Source: Candidatus Alcyoniella australis
Lineage (GTDB): Bacteria; Lernaellota; Lernaellaia; JAVCCG01; Alcyoniellaceae
NCBI GenBank assembly: GCA_030765605.1
Contig: JAVCCG010000157.1
Location: 1 to 63,887 of the forward strand
Length of the DNA stretch: 63,887 bases
Reading direction: 5' to 3'
Shown here: positions 48,664-59,984 of the stretch, in pieces
How the letters are laid out: every line of letters starts with the position of its first letter
How positions within the stretch are numbered: the first letter of the stretch is position 1
Program-made: the position numbers and the translations under genes
The notes under the pieces: generated by a model
Seen by the model: only the letters and a program-made list of their open reading frames with translations
Told to the model about the DNA's origin: nothing
Database searches by the model: none

Positions 48664-50478
48664 CTAGAGCACGACCTCGATCACGCTGCGGTCGCCGCTG
48701 GCCATGGAGTCGGCCAGACCGATGTTCTCGGGCAGCAGCTGGGTGGTGAAGAACTTGGCGGTCTCGACCTTACCCAGGTAGAACTTGACCTCGTCGTCGG
48801 ACTCGGCCAGTGCGGCCCACTTGGTCGCGTCAGCCTCTTTGGCCGCCAGCTTCTCAGCGGCGATCTTGGCCTGCTTTAGCAGCAGAGCGGCGATCACCAC
48901 GTTGCCGAACAGCTTGAGATACGGCGTGGCGTGGCTCACCGGGTAGAGCTGGTCGTCGCGCATCATGCCGAAGTTCATCGTGACCTCGGCCAGCTTGTCG
49001 CGATAGCCGCCCAGGGAGGTGACGTACTTGCCCAGCAGCTCGTCGTCGCTGTTGCCGTCGATGAACGTGGCCAGATCCATCAGGTAGTTCATCAGCAGCA
49101 TGCCGCCCTTGGCGCCGACCTTGCGGCCGATCAGGTCCAGGGCCTGGATGCCGTTGGTGCCTTCGTAGATCGAGTTGATGCGCTGGTCGCGCATGTGCTG
49201 CTCCAGCGGGTACTCCTGGCAGTAGCCGTATCCGCCGAGAACCTGCACGCCCAGCGAACAGGTGGTGAAGCCCTGGTCGGTGGAGTAGGCCTTGCAGATC
49301 GGGGTCAGCAGCTCGACGAAGCCCTTGTACTTGTCGTCGCCGCTGGTCTCGAACTTGTCTCCGAAGTAGGCGCACTCGAACAGCAGTGCGCGGCAGCCCT
49401 CGGAGTAGGCCTTCATGGTCAGAAGCATGCGCTTGATGTCGGGGTGAACGATGATCGGCACGCGCGCGGCGTCGGCGTCCTTCATGTCGCGGATGTCGGT
49501 GCCCTGGATGCGCTCCCGGGCGTAGTCCAGCGCCTCGCGGTAGGAGGCCGCGGCCAGGGACATTCCCATCATGCCAACGCCGATGCGGGCTTCGTTCATC
49601 ATCAGGAACATGTACTTGATCCCGGCGAACTCCTCACCGATCAGCCAGCCTTCGCAATCGTTGTTGTCGCCGAAGTTCAACGTACAGGTGGATGAGCCGT
49701 TGATGCCCATCTTGTGCTCGATGTTGGTCACGTTGACGTCGTTGGAGCCGCCGACCGCGCCGTTCTCATCGACTTTGTTCTTGGGGATCAGGAACAGGCT
49801 GATGCCCTTGATGCCCGAGGGGGCGCCGGGCGTGCGAGCCAGCACCAAGTGGATGATGTTCTCGGTCAGGTCGTGATCGCCCGAGGAGATGAAGGTCTTG
49901 GTGCCGGTGATCTTCCAGAGGTCGGACCCCTCGACCTTCTTGGCTGTGGTCTTGGTGTCGCCCACTGCCGATCCGGCGCCGGACTCGGTGAGGCACATCG
50001 TGCCCGCCCACTTGCCGGTGTACATATTTTCGCAGAAGGTATTCTTCATCCAGTCGGTGCCGTGAGTCTCGATCACATGGGCCGCGGAGTTGGTCAGGCC
50101 CGGGGTCATCGAGAACGCGGTGCAGCCGGCGAGGAAACGCTCGGAGCAGGCCACTCCGATTACGTTGGGCAGGCCCTGTCCGCCGAACTCAGGGTTGTGG
50201 GTCATGCCGATCCAGCCGCCCTCGCGGTATTGCTCGTAGGCCTCTTTGAATCCCGGCGGCATGTAAACCTGGCCGTCCTCGATTTTGCAACCGATACGGT
50301 CGGAGTCCTCGTTGAGCGGCGCGAGCAGGTTCTTGGAAACCTTGCCGGCCTCCTCGAGGATCATCTTAAAATCATCGACCTCGAAATCGGCGAATTTCTC
50401 GGTCCCACACAGGTCTTCGATGCCCAACTGCTCAAAGAGCACAAAGTTGACATCACGTTCTTCAATCGTGAAAGGCAT
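48664..50478 (-). CDS. Acyl-CoA dehydrogenase (FadE-like, long form)
   Basis: A 604-residue flavoprotein that introduces the alpha-beta double bond in acyl-CoA. Visible are FAD-binding MCLTESGAGSAVGD and WKITGTKTFISSGDHD, the helical C-terminal domain and YEGTNGIQALDLIGRK, which holds the catalytic Glu of this subgroup. A C-terminal extension of about 130 residues is typical of FadE5/12-like enzymes. GGAGGA lies eight bases before the ATG. It is alone in its unit, with a TGACTG-AA-CAGTCA palindrome upstream. Confidence 0.95.
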   Translation of the reverse strand: MPFTIEERDVNFVLFEQLGIEDLCGTEKFADFEVDDFKMILEEAGKVSKNLLAPLNEDSDRIGCKIEDGQVYMPPGFKEAYEQYREGGWIGMTHNPEFGGQGLPNVIGVACSERFLAGCTAFSMTPGLTNSAAHVIETHGTDWMKNTFCENMYTGKWAGTMCLTESGAGSAVGDTKTTAKKVEGSDLWKITGTKTFISSGDHDLTENIIHLVLARTPGAPSGIKGISLFLIPKNKVDENGAVGGSNDVNVTNIEHKMGINGSSTCTLNFGDNNDCEGWLIGEEFAGIKYMFLMMNEARIGVGMMGMSLAAASYREALDYARERIQGTDIRDMKDADAARVPIIVHPDIKRMLLTMKAYSEGCRALLFECAYFGDKFETSGDDKYKGFVELLTPICKAYSTDQGFTTCSLGVQVLGGYGYCQEYPLEQHMRDQRINSIYEGTNGIQALDLIGRKVGAKGGMLLMNYLMDLATFIDGNSDDELLGKYVTSLGGYRDKLAEVTMNFGMMRDDQLYPVSHATPYLKLFGNVVIAALLLKQAKIAAEKLAAKEADATKWAALAESDDEVKFYLGKVETAKFFTTQLLPENIGLADSMASGDRSVIEVVL

Positions 50479-50530
50479 GCCCGCTTCCTCCTCAGAAATA
50501 GGTACGGCGGTTGATGATAATTACGATGTC

Positions 50531-50544
50531 TGACTGAACAGTCA
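50531..50544. promoter_or_regulatory. Perfect palindrome upstream of the acyl-CoA dehydrogenase
   Basis: TGACTG-AA-CAGTCA, 14 bases, lies about 50 bases before the acyl-CoA dehydrogenase start. The length and spacing are like operators of TetR-family repressors of fatty-acid genes. No regulator gene is nearby, so binding is inferred. Confidence 0.5.
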
Positions 50545-50586
50545 ACCCAACGGAGTTTAGCAGAGAGCCCCGGCAGGCGCAACCTA

Positions 50587-50653
50587 AAATGAATGGGGGC
50601 TCATTCATTTCCCGGTGCCACAAATTGACAGCTATCAAGCCCTCTGCTATGAA
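50587..50653 (+). promoter_or_regulatory. Promoter and operator of the maltodextrin operon
   Basis: AAATGAATG (50587-50595) and CATTCATTT (50602-50610) form a perfect inverted repeat with a six-base centre. It is followed by TTGACA (50625-50630), an exact 17-base spacer and TATGAA (50648-50653), a good sigma70-type promoter pointing to the porin gene at 50692. The operator is close enough to the -35 element to suit a repressor or activator. The region is divergent with the dehydrogenase gene. Confidence 0.7.
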
Positions 50654-50691
50654 TCGTGTGATCTTTCCAGGCCCCTCTTTTTGCATTTGAT

Positions 50692-52122
50692 ATGAAATAT
50701 TTACGAAGATCGATAATCAGCGGCCGACTCCCGATGCGCAGCCTGTTCGCCCTGTTGCTGATGCTGCCGCTCACGGCCGTCGTGGCCCAAGACGCGGACC
50801 CCAACGGGCTGGGACGCGGGTTCCACTTCGGCTCCTACGGCCGGGTGCAGTTCACTTCGGACCTCGACGGCCACCCCGGACGCGAGATCAACGTGGTCAG
50901 CCACGGCCCGCGCCTGGCCGAGGAGAGTTACGTTGAGCTCGACTTCGGCTACGGCCTGGCCCGTCCCGATCTGGCTGTGGATTTGCAATTCACCCTGGCG
51001 CTGTTCGAGCCGTTCTACCATTACTCGGGGGACGCGCAGCAGTACCTTGCCGTGCGCAACCTCTACGCCGAGGCCTCGCAGTTCCTGCCGCGCCTGAGCC
51101 TGTGGGTCGGCAGCCGGATGTATCGCGGCGACGACGTGTACCTTCTGGATTGCTGGCCGCTGGACAACCTCAACACCATCGGCGGCGGCGTGGGATTCGC
51201 CGACTGGGGGCTGGACCTGCGCGCGCACATGGGCGTCAACCGACTGAACAACGACTACCAGTTGCAGACGATCGAGATTCCCAACGCGGGCTTCGGCAGC
51301 TCCGAATACACAATCCTCGACCGCCAGCGCTGGATCTACAGCCTGCGCAGCGCCTACCGCCTCAGCGCCCTGCCCGCACCGCTTGGCATGGACTTCGTGC
51401 TCTACGGCGAGTTTCACCGCCTGCCCCAGGGCGAGCGCATTCCGCCCGAGCTGATCGAGGACCAGGTGCCGGATTACGACCCGGAGGATATCAAGGACAA
51501 GCTGCCCCAGGAGAGCGGGTACAAGCTCGGCGGCGAGGTGAGCCTGATTGGCATCCCGCCGCAAGGCTTTATCAAGCTCTTCGTGGCCTACGCCGCGGAC
51601 CTGGCGGCCTACGGCGAGTGGGGCGTGCCCTGGGGCCTGAACACCAACGGCAAGACCCGCGGCGCGTCCGAGCTGACGCTGGCGCTCTCGGGCAACTGGG
51701 AGAGCCGCTGGGTGGGGGTGATGCTCGGGGCCGAGGCGCGGCGCTTTGAGGACGCCGACCCCAACGAGTTCGACATCGACGACTACTGGGAGGGCGTGGC
51801 CGTGCTGAGGCCGATCGTCTACATCACCGATCATTTTCATCAGGGGCTCGAGATCAGCTATCAGCAGCACTACCCGTTCGGCCTGGACCCGTCCACGGAC
51901 GAGCAGGAGGTGCCCGAGGTCTGGCAGCTGAGCGTGCTCGAGCTTTTAAGCTGGGATCGCGGCAACTACGCGAGGCCGCAGTTCCGCCTGGTCTACACCT
52001 TAAGCAAGCTCAACTCCGCCGCGCGCCGACGTTTCCCCGAGGGCGACACGCGCCGCAACGACGAGCTGCAACACTTCATCGGCCTGGGGGTTGAGTGGTG
52101 GTTCGACTCCAGCTACCGCTGA
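50692..52122 (+). CDS. Maltoporin (LamB)-like outer membrane channel
   Basis: A 476-residue beta-barrel protein with a signal peptide (about 14-34, ending AVVAQDADP). Features shared with carbohydrate porins include GFHFGSYGRVQF at the start, the RMYRGDDVYLLDCWPLDNLN block and a final aromatic residue pattern (EWWFDSSYR). It likely admits maltodextrins to the periplasm, consistent with the genes that follow. The end overlaps the first amylase by 28 bases. A second in-frame ATG at the signal peptide start (MRSLFALLLML) is possible. Confidence 0.8.
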   Translation: MKYLRRSIISGRLPMRSLFALLLMLPLTAVVAQDADPNGLGRGFHFGSYGRVQFTSDLDGHPGREINVVSHGPRLAEESYVELDFGYGLARPDLAVDLQFTLALFEPFYHYSGDAQQYLAVRNLYAEASQFLPRLSLWVGSRMYRGDDVYLLDCWPLDNLNTIGGGVGFADWGLDLRAHMGVNRLNNDYQLQTIEIPNAGFGSSEYTILDRQRWIYSLRSAYRLSALPAPLGMDFVLYGEFHRLPQGERIPPELIEDQVPDYDPEDIKDKLPQESGYKLGGEVSLIGIPPQGFIKLFVAYAADLAAYGEWGVPWGLNTNGKTRGASELTLALSGNWESRWVGVMLGAEARRFEDADPNEFDIDDYWEGVAVLRPIVYITDHFHQGLEISYQQHYPFGLDPSTDEQEVPEVWQLSVLELLSWDRGNYARPQFRLVYTLSKLNSAARRRFPEGDTRRNDELQHFIGLGVEWWFDSSYR

Positions 52123-54026
52123 TCGCGCTGCTGTGCCTGGCGCTGCTTTGCACCGCGGGGTGCAAGCCGTACGAAAGCAACGACCCGGACGCTGACGACG
52201 ACTTTGGCGACGATGACGATGCGGGCGAGCGTGTGGTGATCTACGAGCTGGTGGTGCGGCTGTTCGGCAACGTCACGCAAAATCCGGAAACCGACGGCGA
52301 CATCCTGACCAACGGCGTGGGGCGCTTCGAGTCGATCGACGATACTGCTCTGCAATCGCTGTCCGATTTGGGCGTGACCCACCTGTGGCTGATGGGCGTG
52401 CTGCAGCAGGCCAGCAACACCGACTACTCGACCCTGAGCTCGCCCCAGCCCGCGGACGACCCGGACATCCTCAAGGGCAAGGCAGGCAGCTTCTACGCAA
52501 TCAAGGACTACTTCGACGTCTGCCCGGATTACGCCCTGGACCCGGAGAACCGGATTGGCGAGTTCGAGGATCTGATCGAGCGCGTGCACGACCACGGAAT
52601 GCGGGTGGTGATCGACCTGGTGCCCAACCACGTGGCGCGCTCCTACGCCTCGGACGTGCGGTCGGACCTCGACTTCGGCGCGGGGGACGAGCGCTCGCTG
52701 TTCTTCGGCCAGCAAAACAATTTCTTCTACCTGGTCGATCCGCCGGGCCAGGCTCTCTCGATCCCCGAACCCTCAAACTGGGAGCGGCCGCCGGGGGCCG
52801 ATGGCACCTTCGATCTCGAGAACAACGACGGCGATCCGCCGAACGACGTGCCGAAAGTCACGGGCAACAACCAGACCTCGCCGACTCTCAGCGAGTACGA
52901 CTGGTACGAGACAATCAAGCTCAACTACGGCTACAACTTCGTCGATGGCTCGTACCTCTACGAGCCGACCCCCGACACCTGGCTCAAGCTCGACGCGATC
53001 GTCGCCTATTGGCAGGGCCTGGGAATCGACGGCTTCCGCTGCGACTTCGCGCACTACGTTCCACTAGAGTTCTGGACCTGGTTGATTGAACGCGCCCGGG
53101 CACGTGATTCGGACGTCTTTTTCTTTGCCGAGGCCTACAACTCATCCGACGCTGTGCCCGGCTTCTCGTTCACCGAGATAATCAAGAGCGGGTTCGACGC
53201 GATCTACGACGATAGCGGCTACGACACGACCAAGGGCGTACTGTGCTGCGGCAAGTGGGCCAACGACCTCGACGAGCAGTGGCCCGACGACTTCCTCGCG
53301 CCGCGCGTGGTGCGCTATGCCGAGAACCACGACGAGCGGCGGCTGGCCTCGGACCTGGTGAGCGGCGAGAATCCCGACGACTCGGGCGCAGGCTCGATCG
53401 AGGCCGGGTTCGCGATCAGCGCCCTGCTCTTTTTACAGGCCCAAGGCCCGCTGCTACTCTACAACGGCCAGGCCGTGGGCGAGCCCGGCGCGGGCGTCGA
53501 GGGTTTCTCGGGCGAGGACGGCCGGACCACGATCTTCGACTATTGGTCCATGCCGCAGGTCGCGGCCTGGGTCAACAACTTCGCCTTTGACGGCGGCGGC
53601 CTGGATGGGCAGCACCGCGATCTGCGCGCGGACTACGCCGCGCTGATCGAGCTCGCCGCGCGTCCGGTGTTCGTGCAGGGCAGCTTCTACTCGCTGCAAA
53701 ACAGCAACAAGGACGACTGGCGCTACGGCGGATCAGGCCAGTGGGTCTACTCCTATCTGCGTTACCTACCGCAACGCTCCGAGAGCTACCTGATCGTGGT
53801 CAACCTCTCGGACCAGACCCACGCCTTCAACCTCAAGCTGCCGCAGCAGGCGTTGCAGTTCATGGGGTTCGACGAGCAGCAGGGCACGCTGACCTTCACC
53901 GACCAGCTCGACGAGCTGGCCGACGAGCCGACCATCGAAAGCCGCCGCGCCGCGGACCTCGGTATTGAGCTGACCCTCGATCCCTATCGCGTGCGCGCCT
54001 TTCGGATCGTCCAACACAAGGACTGA
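52095..54026 (+). CDS. GH13 alpha-amylase lipoprotein 1
   Basis: A 643-residue glycoside hydrolase family 13 enzyme. The lipobox is CTAGC (residues about 19-23), then an Asp-rich linker. The four GH13 regions are visible: VIDLVPNHVAR (I), GFRCDFAH with the nucleophile Asp (II), FFAEAYN with the acid Glu (III) and ENHDERR (IV). A C-terminal beta-domain follows. It probably cleaves starch or maltodextrins at the cell surface or in the periplasm. Start is GTG inside the porin end; a second GTG is adjacent. Confidence 0.9.
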   Translation: MVVRLQLPLIALLCLALLCTAGCKPYESNDPDADDDFGDDDDAGERVVIYELVVRLFGNVTQNPETDGDILTNGVGRFESIDDTALQSLSDLGVTHLWLMGVLQQASNTDYSTLSSPQPADDPDILKGKAGSFYAIKDYFDVCPDYALDPENRIGEFEDLIERVHDHGMRVVIDLVPNHVARSYASDVRSDLDFGAGDERSLFFGQQNNFFYLVDPPGQALSIPEPSNWERPPGADGTFDLENNDGDPPNDVPKVTGNNQTSPTLSEYDWYETIKLNYGYNFVDGSYLYEPTPDTWLKLDAIVAYWQGLGIDGFRCDFAHYVPLEFWTWLIERARARDSDVFFFAEAYNSSDAVPGFSFTEIIKSGFDAIYDDSGYDTTKGVLCCGKWANDLDEQWPDDFLAPRVVRYAENHDERRLASDLVSGENPDDSGAGSIEAGFAISALLFLQAQGPLLLYNGQAVGEPGAGVEGFSGEDGRTTIFDYWSMPQVAAWVNNFAFDGGGLDGQHRDLRADYAALIELAARPVFVQGSFYSLQNSNKDDWRYGGSGQWVYSYLRYLPQRSESYLIVVNLSDQTHAFNLKLPQQALQFMGFDEQQGTLTFTDQLDELADEPTIESRRAADLGIELTLDPYRVRAFRIVQHKD

Positions 54027-54030
54027 GCCG

Positions 54031-55830
54031 ATGAGCAATATTCGTTTGCGCCTGACCCTGATCGCCGGATTGGCCGCGGTTGCGCTGCTGCTGTGCGCCT
54101 GCCCCGACCTCTCGCCGGTGACCGAGGATTGGGATGTTTCGACCCACGTCGATGATTGGCGCGACGAGGTGATCTACCAGCTGATGGTCGACCGTTTCGC
54201 CGACGGCGACCCGAACAACAACTACAACGTCAACCCCTACGCACCGGCCGCGTACCACGGCGGCGACTGGCAGGGGGTGATCGACCGCCTGGACTACATC
54301 CAGGAGCTGGGTGTGACCACGCTGTGGATCACGCCGGTTGTGAAAAACGTCGAGGAGGACGCCGGGGTCTCCTCGTACCACGGCTATTGGACCCAGGACT
54401 TCACCCAGGTCAATCCGCACTTCGGCGACCTGGCCAAGCTGCGCCAGATGGTCGACGAATGCCACGCACGCGGGATCAACGTGATCCTCGACATCGTGGT
54501 CAACCACATCGGCCAGCTTTTCTACTACGACATCAACCTCAACGGTCGGCCCGACGAGACGCTCTACGGCTCGGGCAGCGGCTCGGACCTGACGCGCGTC
54601 AGCGAGTGGGACCCGGATTGGGATCCGCGCGGAATCCACGCCTACACCTCGATGGGCGAGTCCGGTTTGGCGCCGACGATCTTCGTCTACCAGCCGGACA
54701 TCAACCGCGTGCCGCCCCAGCCATCGGGCTTCCAGAATCCCAACTGGTACAACCGCTGCGGCCGGGTGATCGACTGGAACGACTTCGACCAGGTGGTGCG
54801 CGGCGACTTCCCCGGCGGGCTCAAGGACCTCAACACGAGCCACCCCGACGTGCGTCTGGCGCTGGTCAACGCCTTCAGCGACTGGATCGCCAAGGCTGAT
54901 CTCGACGGGTTCCGCATCGACACGCTCAAGCACGTTGAGCACGGCTTCTGGCAGGTGTTCTGCCCCAACGTCCGGCGGCGCGCGGCGCGGATGGGCAAGC
55001 GCAATTTCCTGATGTTCGGCGAGGCGTTCGACGGCGACGACGAGCTGATCGGCTCGTACACCTTCAACGAGGAGGTCGACTCGGTCTTCTACTTCAGCCA
55101 GAAGTTCACGGTAATCGACGGCGTGATCAAGGGCGGCAACCCCACCAGCGAAATCGAGAGCCTGCTCGATCAGCGCGGCGAGCACTACTCGGGCGTGCCC
55201 AATCCCCGCGGCCCGACCGACTCCTACGGCGACGGCTTGATCGCCGAGCAACTGCTGATCAACTTCATCGACAACCACGACCTACCGCGTTTCCTTTACG
55301 GCTTCCCCAACACCTCGGCGCTGCACCAGGCGTTGATCTACATCTTCAGCATGCAGGGCATCCCCTGCGTCTACTACGGCACGGAGCAGCAGTTCGAGGG
55401 CGGCAACGACCCGTCCAACCGCGAGGACCTGTGGAGCAGCGGCTACTCAACCGGCGGCGAGACCTTCCGCGTGATCCGCAAGCTTGCACAGATCAGACGC
55501 GAGCTGGCTCCGCTACGTCGCGGCGATTTACGCATCCGCTGGTCCACCGAGCGCAACGGCTCAGAGCAGGACGCCGGAATCTTCGCCTTTGAGCGCGTGT
55601 ACGACGGCCAGGCGGTGCTGGTGGTGCTCAACTTCTCCGACGACCATTCATCCCAGACCTCGGCCACGGACTTTGAGGGCGATGACATGCAGACCTCGTT
55701 CAACGCGGGCACGGTGCTGGTCAACGTCTGGCCCGACGCGGACGCGGCCGACGAGTTCGTGGTGGGCGATGAGGGCAAACTGCGGATCACTGTTCCGGCG
55801 CGCGGCGCTAAAATTTTGATCGCCGACTGA
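54031..55830 (+). CDS. GH13 alpha-amylase lipoprotein 2
   Basis: A 599-residue GH13 enzyme, different in domain detail from its neighbour. The lipobox is LLCAC near residue 25. GH13 regions: VILDIVVNHIGQ (I), GFRIDTLKH (II), MFGEAFDGDD (III) and FIDNHDLPRF (IV). The insert with DVNPYAPAAYHGGDW-like residues resembles cyclomaltodextrinase-type or maltogenic enzymes. It starts four bases after the first amylase. Having two different surface or periplasmic amylases suggests stepwise trimming of starch. Confidence 0.9.
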   Translation: MSNIRLRLTLIAGLAAVALLLCACPDLSPVTEDWDVSTHVDDWRDEVIYQLMVDRFADGDPNNNYNVNPYAPAAYHGGDWQGVIDRLDYIQELGVTTLWITPVVKNVEEDAGVSSYHGYWTQDFTQVNPHFGDLAKLRQMVDECHARGINVILDIVVNHIGQLFYYDINLNGRPDETLYGSGSGSDLTRVSEWDPDWDPRGIHAYTSMGESGLAPTIFVYQPDINRVPPQPSGFQNPNWYNRCGRVIDWNDFDQVVRGDFPGGLKDLNTSHPDVRLALVNAFSDWIAKADLDGFRIDTLKHVEHGFWQVFCPNVRRRAARMGKRNFLMFGEAFDGDDELIGSYTFNEEVDSVFYFSQKFTVIDGVIKGGNPTSEIESLLDQRGEHYSGVPNPRGPTDSYGDGLIAEQLLINFIDNHDLPRFLYGFPNTSALHQALIYIFSMQGIPCVYYGTEQQFEGGNDPSNREDLWSSGYSTGGETFRVIRKLAQIRRELAPLRRGDLRIRWSTERNGSEQDAGIFAFERVYDGQAVLVVLNFSDDHSSQTSATDFEGDDMQTSFNAGTVLVNVWPDADAADEFVVGDEGKLRITVPARGAKILIAD

Positions 55831-55833
55831 ACC

Positions 55834-56906
<1,073 letters not shown>

Positions 56907-56910
<4 letters not shown>

Positions 56911-59075
56911 GACGGCTGGCGCTAATCGCGCTGCTGTTGCTGCTGCCCACAGCGGCCTGGGCCGCGCCGATTACCCTCTGGCATTCGTACTACGGCGCTG
57001 AGCGCGACGCGCTGGAAAGCATCGTTCTTGAGTGGAACGCGGCGCACCCGGAAGATTTGGTGCGCCCCGAGTCGGTGCCCTACGAGGCCTACGCCAACAA
57101 ACTCAGCTCGGCGATCCCGCGCGGCCACGGCCCGGACCTGTTCATTTTCGCTCACGAACGCATCGGCGACTGGGCCGCCTCGGGCCTGATACAGCCCCTG
57201 GACGAGCGCCTGGACCAAGGCTCCCTCGGGCAGTTCATCCCGGCCACGGTCCAGGCCCTGCGCTATGAAGATAAACTCTACGGCCTGCCGCTGAGCTCCA
57301 AGTGCGTGGCGCTGATCCGCAACATCGCGCTGGCGCCCAACGCGCCGCAGACAACCGACGAGCTGCTGGCAATGCTGGCGCAGCTCAAGACACAGCAGCC
57401 CGAAATCTTCGGCCTGGCCTACGAGGCGGGCAGCTTCTACCACCATTCAGGTTGGCTGCACGGATTCGGCGGCGGGGCGTTCAACGAACGCGGCGAGATC
57501 GAACTCGACTCAGTGCAGAACGCGGCGTCGCTACGCTTCCTCGAGCAGCTCATCAGCGCGGGCTATATTCCCGAGGAGCCCAACGGCACGCTGGTGGCCC
57601 AACTGTTCAACTCCGGCCTGGCCGCCATGACCATCAACGGCCCGTGGTTTTTAGGACAGGTCGAGGACCGCGAATTGTTGGCCGTCAGCCCGCTGCCCAC
57701 GGTCTCGGCCACGGGACTGGCGGCCGAACCGTACATGACTGTCGAGGCGCTGCTCCTCGCAGCCGGAGCCGACGATCCCGACGCGGCGCTGCGCTTCGCC
57801 GCCTTCTTGGCCGGACCCGAGGGCGCGCGGGTGCGCGCGCTGCAGGGCAACCAACTGGTAGCCTATGCACCGCTGTACGACGATCCGAGCGTGGCGCTCG
57901 ACCCGGCGCTGCTGGGATTCGCCCGGCAGATGCAACAGGCGCGGCCGATGCCCAACTCGCCGCTGATGCGCATGGTCTGGGAGCCCGCGGCCCAGGCGTT
58001 GCGCCAGGTGCTGCGCGGCTCGGCCACGCCCGAGCAGGCCCTGGCCTCGGCCCAGCACTTGGTGAAAATCTACACCCGCGAGCCGCCTCCCGCGCGCAGC
58101 CCCCTGCCCTATTTACTGGTGCTGGCGTTGCTGGCATTGATCGGCTTGATACTGCTGGTCGTGCGCGCGCGATCGAGCAACGCGCTGTCGGAAGCGATGC
58201 AGGAGCGCTCAGCCTACGGCTATCTGCTGCCAGCGGCGTTTGCGCTGCTGCTGTTGGTGTTCATCCCGTTCGCCGTGGGCACGGCAGTCGCCTTCTTCAG
58301 CCACCGCGAGGGCGCGTTCACCTTTGTCGGCCTGGCCAATTTCACCAACATCCTCTCCAGCCGCGACTACGCGATCTCCGACCCGCTGAGCTTCTACTTC
58401 ACCCTGGCCGTGACCGTGCTCTGGACCGCGGCCAACGTGGCGCTGCACGTTAGCATCGGCCTGGGTCTGGCCCTGCTGCTGCGCGATCCGCTGCTTAAGC
58501 TGCGCGGGGTTTACCGCGTACTGCTGATCATCCCCTGGGCCGTGCCCAACTACATCACCGCGCTGATGTGGAAAGGGATGTTCCACAAGCAGTTCGGCGC
58601 GATCAACGGCATCCTCAGCCACTTCGGCTGGGAGCCCAGCTGGTTCTCGCACTTCTGGACCGCGTTCGCCGCCAACCTGTGCACCAACACCTGGCTTGGG
58701 TTCCCGTTCATGATGGTGGTCTGCCTCGGGGCGCTGGAATCGATCCCGCGCGACCTGGAGGAGGCGGCTGAAGTCGATGGCGCGACCAAGCTCACGCGCT
58801 TCCGTCACATCACCATGCCGCTGCTGCGGCCGGCGCTGGTCCCGGCGATCGTGCTGGGCAGCGTTTGGACCTTCAACATGTTCAACATCATCTACCTGGT
58901 CTCCGGCGGCGAGCCCGACGGTGCGTCGGAGATTTTAATCACCGAGGCCTATCGCTGGGCGTTCGACCGCCAGGTGCAGTACGGCTACGCCGCGGCCTAC
59001 GCCACGCTGATCTTCCTGGCGCTGCTGTGCTACGGCGCGGGCACGCGGCGGGTGCTGGGCAGGGCCGAGGGATGA
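56907..59075 (+). CDS. MalE-MalF fusion: substrate-binding protein joined to permease
   Basis: A 722-residue protein. Residues 1-19 are a signal peptide (LIALLLLLPTAAWAA). Residues about 20-395 are a full maltose-binding-protein fold (ITLWHSYYGAERD, KLYGLPLSSK, VAQLFNSGLAAMTINGPWF). A membrane segment (about 395-415) carries the chain inward; a MalF permease follows (about 430-722, six segments) with the EAA loop EEAAEVDGATKLTRFRHITM. The extra segment gives the permease its normal cytoplasmic N-terminus. So the binding domain is tethered to the channel. The start is the ATG overlapping the malK stop. Confidence 0.93.
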
Positions 59076-59920
59076 ACAACCGCAACACCCTGCGGCTGGT
59101 GGCCACGCATCTGGGCCTGGTGCTGATCTGCGTGGCAGTGCTCTACCCGGTGCTGTGGGTGGTCAAGATGGCGCTGACCCCGTCCCAGGAGATGGCGCTC
59201 TCGGCCAATCCGCTGCCCACCACGTTCAGCCTCGATAACTTTAAGGCGCTGCTCTACAGCCGCGATCTGGACGGCCGCTGGCTGTTCCCGCGCCAGGCGA
59301 TGAACTCGATCGTGGTGGCGGGCGCGACCACCTTGATCGGCCTGCTGCTGGCCACCACCGCGGCCTACGCCTTCAGCCGCTTCATGTTCCCCGGACGGCG
59401 ATTGGGACTGACCATGCTGCTGGTGACGCAGATGTTCCCCGGCGTGGTAATGGCGATCCCGCTCTATTTGCTGCTCGACCGGCTGCATCTGCTCGACTCG
59501 ATGCTCGGCCTGGCGCTGGTCTACTCGACCACCGCGGTGCCGTTCTGCGTCTGGATGCTCAAGGGCTACTTCGACACGATCCCGCGCGACCTGGAGGAGG
59601 CGGCGCTGATGGACGGCGCGCGACAGTGGACGATCTTCGTGCGCATCGTGCTGCCGCTGGCGCGTCCCGCGCTGGTGGTCACGGCGCTGTTCTCGTTCAT
59701 GACCGCCTGGAACGAGTTCATCCTGGCCGCGACGTTCCTCTCCAAAGAAACGGCCTACACCCTGCCGGTGATGCTGCAACACAACGTAGGCGACTACAGC
59801 GCGGACTGGGGCAAGTTCTCGGCGGGCGCGATTTTGGTCTCGCTGCCGGTGATGGCGCTGTTCTTCGCATTGCAGCGCCATTTGGTCGGCGGCCTGACCG
59901 CGGGCGGCGTCAAGGGCTGA
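59072..59920 (+). CDS. malG: MalG-like ABC sugar permease
   Basis: A 282-residue permease with six membrane segments and the EAA loop LEEAALMDGARQWTIFVRIV near residue 175-195. It is the partner of the MalF half of the fusion. The ATG overlaps the fusion stop by four bases (ATGA). The open frame upstream is inside the fusion gene and not coding. Confidence 0.94.
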   Translation: MNNRNTLRLVATHLGLVLICVAVLYPVLWVVKMALTPSQEMALSANPLPTTFSLDNFKALLYSRDLDGRWLFPRQAMNSIVVAGATTLIGLLLATTAAYAFSRFMFPGRRLGLTMLLVTQMFPGVVMAIPLYLLLDRLHLLDSMLGLALVYSTTAVPFCVWMLKGYFDTIPRDLEEAALMDGARQWTIFVRIVLPLARPALVVTALFSFMTAWNEFILAATFLSKETAYTLPVMLQHNVGDYSADWGKFSAGAILVSLPVMALFFALQRHLVGGLTAGGVKG

Positions 59921-59984
59921 GCGCGGCAAGCGCAATAAGCATGGAGTAAGATACTTCGTGCACAGTCATTGGGAGTAAGAAGCG

